Positions 61,069 to 64,000 of a DNA stretch of 64,000 nt are shown here, one piece after another (within the stretch, counting starts at the first letter, position 1; every line of letters starts with the position of its first letter). The notes under the pieces are model-generated. The model ran no database searches, was not told where the DNA came from, and worked only from the letters and a program-made list of their open reading frames with translations. The position numbers and the translations under genes are program-made. Source of the DNA: Gemmatimonadota bacterium (GTDB taxonomy: Bacteria; Gemmatimonadota; Gemmatimonadetes; Longimicrobiales; Gaopeijiaceae); NCBI GenBank assembly GCA_041390125.1, contig JAWKQN010000007.1:248001-312000 (forward strand). Direction: 5' to 3'.

Positions 61069-63062
61069 ATCTCCTCCTCCAGGACCTCGTCGATCACGCG
61101 CTCGAGCCACTCCAGATAGAGGTCCACGTAGCTCCGCCCGCCCGGTCCGTCGAGCAGCCACGGGTTCATCAGCGTGTGTCGCAGGATGAAGAGGTGATCG
61201 GACTCGCGCTCGGCATCCTCCGGCACCTGCACGAAGGTGTCGGGATCGACGCCCAGGGCCTCCAGGATGCGGAGCGCCTCCGCGCCGGGGAGCGTATCGC
61301 GCGTGAGCGACGTGTAGGAGCCGATGAAGTCGATGGTCTGCACGGGTCGGTCGGGTTCCACCTTCATGTGCGCGAAGACGCGCCGACCGAAGCGGTTGAG
61401 GGCGGCCAGGTCCCGGTTGCCCACCGGGTTGAGCGCCAGGCAGATCAGATTGGAATCCGGCTCGAACGGAACGATCAGACGCACCCGATCGGACAGCCGC
61501 TCGCCGGCGGCGCGGGCCGCGTCCCAGAAGACCTCGCAGGCGCGGATGGTCTCGCGCAGCACGCGCCCCAGGCCGTCGCGGTCCAGCGGCAGGACCTGGT
61601 GCGTCACGTGTACAGCCGCCGCGGCCGCGCCGGGCTTGGATCCCTCCAGGATGTACTGGCCCAGCTTGCGCAGGCTCTCGCTGCGCGAGACCGGATGCTC
61701 CTGGTCGCCCAGGTCGAAGACGTAGGCCGCCTCCTGCGCGATGAAATCCACGACCTCGCGGTTGCGCGCCACGAACGCACCGGCCGGATACGGCACGTAT
61801 CCGAGCTTGTGCGGATCGACCGTGATCGAATCCACCTCCGGGAGCGCCGCGAAGGCCGAATAGAGCGTCTCGCCCGGGAAGTAGCGCAGACCCTCGCCGG
61901 CCTCGGCGCGCGTGGCCAACGAGCCGTCGGGACAGCGAAAGACCGCCGTGAGGTACCCACCCCAGGCGCCGTCCACGTGGATGCCGAAGTCGAAGCCGCG
62001 CTCGGCGCGGCAGCGTGTGCGTGCCTCCACGATGCGGTGGATGGGATCGACCGTGCCGAACTCCGTGGTTCCGAGCATGCCCACCACCGCCAGCACGGGG
62101 GCCTGGGCCTCGCAGGCCGCGCGGAGCTCTTCGTCCAGGTGGCCCGGATCCATGCGCATGTGATCGTCCACCCGGATCCGCACCAGGTTGGCCGTTCCGA
62201 AGCCGAGCGCCTTCATGCCCTTGGCCCACGAGTAGTGGGCGGAGCTGGAGACCAGCACGCGCGGCGGTGGCACCTCCGCGTGCTTCTGGAAGAAGCCGGC
62301 GGTGCCGAGGTGCTCGATCCGCTCGTGGCGGACGGCGTGGGCGAAGGCGTGGAATCCCTTCCGGGAGCCCTCCGCTTCGAGGCGGCTCGCGACGGCCCGG
62401 CGCAGCGCGATGGTGTCGTCGATGGAGAGGTTGAGCAGCTCCCACGTGCTGTAGGCGGAGAGCGGCTTGCGGGCCGGCCCCACGCCCTCGGCGTCCCAGC
62501 CCACCCGCCGCGCGCCCTCGCGCAGCGCCACCCCGTAGAACTTGACCGAGCGGAAGTTCCACAGGGCCTCGTAGTTGGCCACCGTGCCGCCGCTCGTCAG
62601 GTGCCCCCAGGCGCAGGGCTCACACGACTCGTCCACCGAGTAGCCGAACATGCGCGCCAGGTCCCGACCCGCGGCCAGCTCCATGTCCAGCGTGACGGGC
62701 GCGGCCTCCTCCGAGACGTTGTTGGGGTTGTAGAGCGTGGTGACCAGCTTGGCCACGAGGCCGGGCAGCAGCAGGTCGGCGCTCATGTGGCCCACGTACC
62801 GCGGATGGAAGAACGGCACGGCGCGCTTGAGGGCGGCGGACAGCTCGTGCAACGCCGCACGGGTCCGGGCCCGCGTCTCCAGGAAGTCGGGCCGGAAGTG
62901 TGCGTCGGCGGAGATGCGCAGGCCGTCGTCCGGATGGAAGTTGCGACGCCAGTACGTATGGTCGCGCAGGAACTCGAGCAGGAGGCTCTCCAGCAGGTCG
63001 GCGTTCTCGGCCGCGGGGCCGAGGAAGAGCGGCTGGAGGAAGCGCAGATCGTCCTGGTGCAT
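61059..63062 (-). CDS. PLP-dependent decarboxylase, group II (glutamate/tyrosine/aromatic-type)
   Basis: 667-aa enzyme, longer than the ~480-aa core of this family through N- and C-terminal extensions. PLP Lys is K419 in DPHKLGYVPYPAG. HVDGAWGG (D364) holds the pyridine-nitrogen Asp, and HLTSGGTVANYEALW is the phosphate loop. SAHYSWAKG carries the ring-stacking His. Substrate could be Glu, Tyr, Trp or another L-amino acid; specificity residues cannot be judged by eye. The extra C-terminal region (~500-667) includes a beta-rich small domain. It overlaps the cysteine synthase start by 10 bases. Confidence 0.9.
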   Translation of the reverse strand: MHQDDLRFLQPLFLGPAAENADLLESLLLEFLRDHTYWRRNFHPDDGLRISADAHFRPDFLETRARTRAALHELSAALKRAVPFFHPRYVGHMSADLLLPGLVAKLVTTLYNPNNVSEEAAPVTLDMELAAGRDLARMFGYSVDESCEPCAWGHLTSGGTVANYEALWNFRSVKFYGVALREGARRVGWDAEGVGPARKPLSAYSTWELLNLSIDDTIALRRAVASRLEAEGSRKGFHAFAHAVRHERIEHLGTAGFFQKHAEVPPPRVLVSSSAHYSWAKGMKALGFGTANLVRIRVDDHMRMDPGHLDEELRAACEAQAPVLAVVGMLGTTEFGTVDPIHRIVEARTRCRAERGFDFGIHVDGAWGGYLTAVFRCPDGSLATRAEAGEGLRYFPGETLYSAFAALPEVDSITVDPHKLGYVPYPAGAFVARNREVVDFIAQEAAYVFDLGDQEHPVSRSESLRKLGQYILEGSKPGAAAAAVHVTHQVLPLDRDGLGRVLRETIRACEVFWDAARAAGERLSDRVRLIVPFEPDSNLICLALNPVGNRDLAALNRFGRRVFAHMKVEPDRPVQTIDFIGSYTSLTRDTLPGAEALRILEALGVDPDTFVQVPEDAERESDHLFILRHTLMNPWLLDGPGGRSYVDLYLEWLERVIDEVLEEEMWR

Positions 63063-63161
63063 GGAGGCCCTCGGGCGGGTGGCGGAAGCACCCGCTAGGC
63101 TACCGCCGAGGGCCGGAAAGGAGCCGCAGCACGGAGGGCGAGCGGACCCCGCCCCCGACGC

Positions 63162-63686
63162 TCAGCGTCCGAGGCCGAGCAGCGCCCCCAGGGTGCGGAT
63201 CAGCGTGATCGGCTCGATGACCTCGCCCGGGTCGTCGCCCGGCAGGCCCGACGCATCGGACTTGAACAGCGCGAAGGCCCCGGCGACCGCCGCGACACCG
63301 CCCGCCACCGCCAGGATGGTGCGCGGCGTGGAGAGGGTGCGCACCCCGATGTCCCGCGTGTCGGCGCGGGCCACCTGCAGGGTATCGATGAACATCGCGC
63401 TGCCGTAGCCCAGCCGGCGGCCATCCAATCGTACCTCGAGCGTCACCGCGTCCCGGTCCGCATCCAGCACCGTGCCGGAAAGCTCCGGCAGGTCCACCCC
63501 GTTGGTCTCGCGGATGCGGTCGCGCCCGGCTCCGCTCAGCTCCATCCGCACCCGCTCTCCCGAGATCGGGCGCGGGGCCTCGACGGGGTGGTAGGTATAG
63601 CAGGCGGTGGAGCCCAGCAGCACGGCCAACAGGCTGGCCCGAGCGGGGCGGAGAAGCGCGGTGCGCGAGGAGGGAAGCGCGGGCAT
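63162..63686 (-). CDS. Lipoprotein of unknown function
   Basis: 174-aa lipoprotein with a signal ending GSTACYT (Cys29). The mature N-terminal half is beta-rich (SGERVRMELSGAGRDRI, ELSGTVLDADRDAVTLEV), resembling a small SH3-like or OB-like domain. A hydrophobic segment (TPRTILAVAGGVAAVAGAFALF, ~116-137) suggests a second membrane contact. I do not recognise the family, although similar short lipoproteins are frequent next to SusC/SusD genes in Gemmatimonadota. It lies 75 bases downstream of the SusD gene on the same strand and may share its transcript. Confidence 0.75.
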   Translation of the reverse strand: MPALPSSRTALLRPARASLLAVLLGSTACYTYHPVEAPRPISGERVRMELSGAGRDRIRETNGVDLPELSGTVLDADRDAVTLEVRLDGRRLGYGSAMFIDTLQVARADTRDIGVRTLSTPRTILAVAGGVAAVAGAFALFKSDASGLPGDDPGEVIEPITLIRTLGALLGLGR

Positions 63687-63718
63687 GACGGGACCTGTGG
63701 GGAGAGGGCCGATCGGGA

Positions 63719-63737
63719 CCCCCGGCGGCGCCGGGGG
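63719..63737. terminator. Short GC hairpin between SusD and lipoprotein genes
   Basis: CCCCCGGC pairs with GCCGGGGG across a three-base loop. No T-run follows. It may weaken transcription between the truncated SusD gene and the lipoprotein gene. Confidence 0.4.
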
Positions 63738-63761
63738 CCCCTCACAGCGATACGACGATCC

Positions 63762-64000
63762 TTACGAGCAGCTACCCAGGATGTAGCAGTTGGACACGCG
63801 CTCGTTCTGGCCGATCACGAAGACCTGCCCGGTGAGCGTGGCCGCGTCCGACGCCGGACCCCAGGAGGCGTCCGTCTCGCCGAAGCGGTACATGTCCCAG
63901 ATCCGACGCGTGGCCTGGAAGAACAGGTTCACGCGTCGCTCGTGCCGCAGCATCTCCTCGACACTGGGCGCGTGCGTGGCCGGATCGTACGCCGACGCGC
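63762..64000 (-). CDS. RagB/SusD-family lipoprotein, C-terminal part only
   Basis: The frame is open to the right edge, so this is the last ~79 codons of a longer gene. EEMLRHERRVNLFFQATRRIWDMYRFGE matches the characteristic C-terminal helix of SusD/RagB nutrient-binding lipoproteins (ERR...LF...R..DM.R). A short Gly/Cys tail with two Cys ends the protein. Such proteins lid a SusC-type TonB-dependent transporter on the cell surface. The partner gene should lie beyond the window. Confidence 0.82.
   Translation of the reverse strand, partial: ASAYDPATHAPSVEEMLRHERRVNLFFQATRRIWDMYRFGETDASWGPASDAATLTGQVFVIGQNERVSNCYILGSCS

Overview
The window is GC-rich, densely coded DNA from a chromosome. It most resembles the phylum Gemmatimonadota. 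That assignment is inferred from gene content: a SusD-type lipoprotein end, two DUF5916 outer-membrane proteins, a VPS10/BNR-repeat protein, a DUF5117/DUF4953-type metalloprotease end, a choice-of-anchor-B protein, many lipoprotein signals, two M28 peptidases and a penicillin acylase. It was not tested by 16S rRNA or marker genes. I see no tRNA, rRNA, CRISPR array, phage gene or intact insertion sequence. Genes often overlap by 4 bases (ATGA or GTGA), so many neighbours are probably translationally coupled.

Layout. 1-4841: a metalloprotease tail, an HExxH lipoprotein, a gamma-glutamylcyclotransferase-like protein, a class-C serine hydrolase and a Rieske-flavodoxin fusion. 4842-7846: a stretch with visibly lower GC. 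A gene-free lead-in is followed by a textbook TTGACA promoter and a four-gene operon: TonB C-terminal-like protein, 71-aa six-cysteine secreted peptide, membrane-anchored thioredoxin-fold protein and six-bladed beta-propeller lipoprotein. 7847-11344: a TonB-plug protein and a large secreted beta-propeller protein, closed by a strong terminator-like hairpin. 11369-23154: a minus-strand surface-polysaccharide-type cluster (flippase/LPG-synthase-like membrane protein, FemAB, deacetylase, bi-domain oxidoreductase, unknown toroid protein, FrhB-like Fe-S protein, asparagine synthase, GT2, 49-aa membrane protein). 23503-33681: housekeeping and envelope genes (radical SAM, stress protein, M28 peptidase, flippase, DNA glycosylase, cation/proton antiporter, DUF5996, DUF1328). 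33810-48173: GCPII-like peptidase, ABC exporter, VPS10-like protein, TlpA thioredoxin, DUF1444, VOC, AraC regulator, TPR lipoprotein and a first DUF5916 protein. 48245-51497: an overlapping minus-strand trio of Cys/Met-type PLP enzyme, NhaC antiporter and a peroxiredoxin-like gene interrupted by one in-frame TGA. 51687-64000: second DUF5916, lipoprotein plus M6 protease, penicillin acylase, saccharopine-dehydrogenase-like enzyme, cysteine synthase, PLP decarboxylase, and a truncated SusD gene.

Two observations stand out. The peroxiredoxin-like gene at 48245-48856 has its only internal stop, TGA, exactly where the family has its redox cysteine (UPWC). A short hairpin lies at SECIS distance, so the gene is best read as a selenoprotein rather than a pseudogene. 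The low-GC operon at 5275-7651 couples a tiny cysteine-rich exported peptide to a CxxC thioredoxin-fold protein and a propeller lipoprotein. This is a plausible undescribed secreted-peptide system, loosely like the NVEALA-peptide/propeller loci of Bacteroidetes.

A third pattern is tandem duplication of gene 3' ends, stop codon included, at 48164-48246 and 56372-56453, with a 47/48-bp tandem repeat in the divergent promoter region at 51566-51672.
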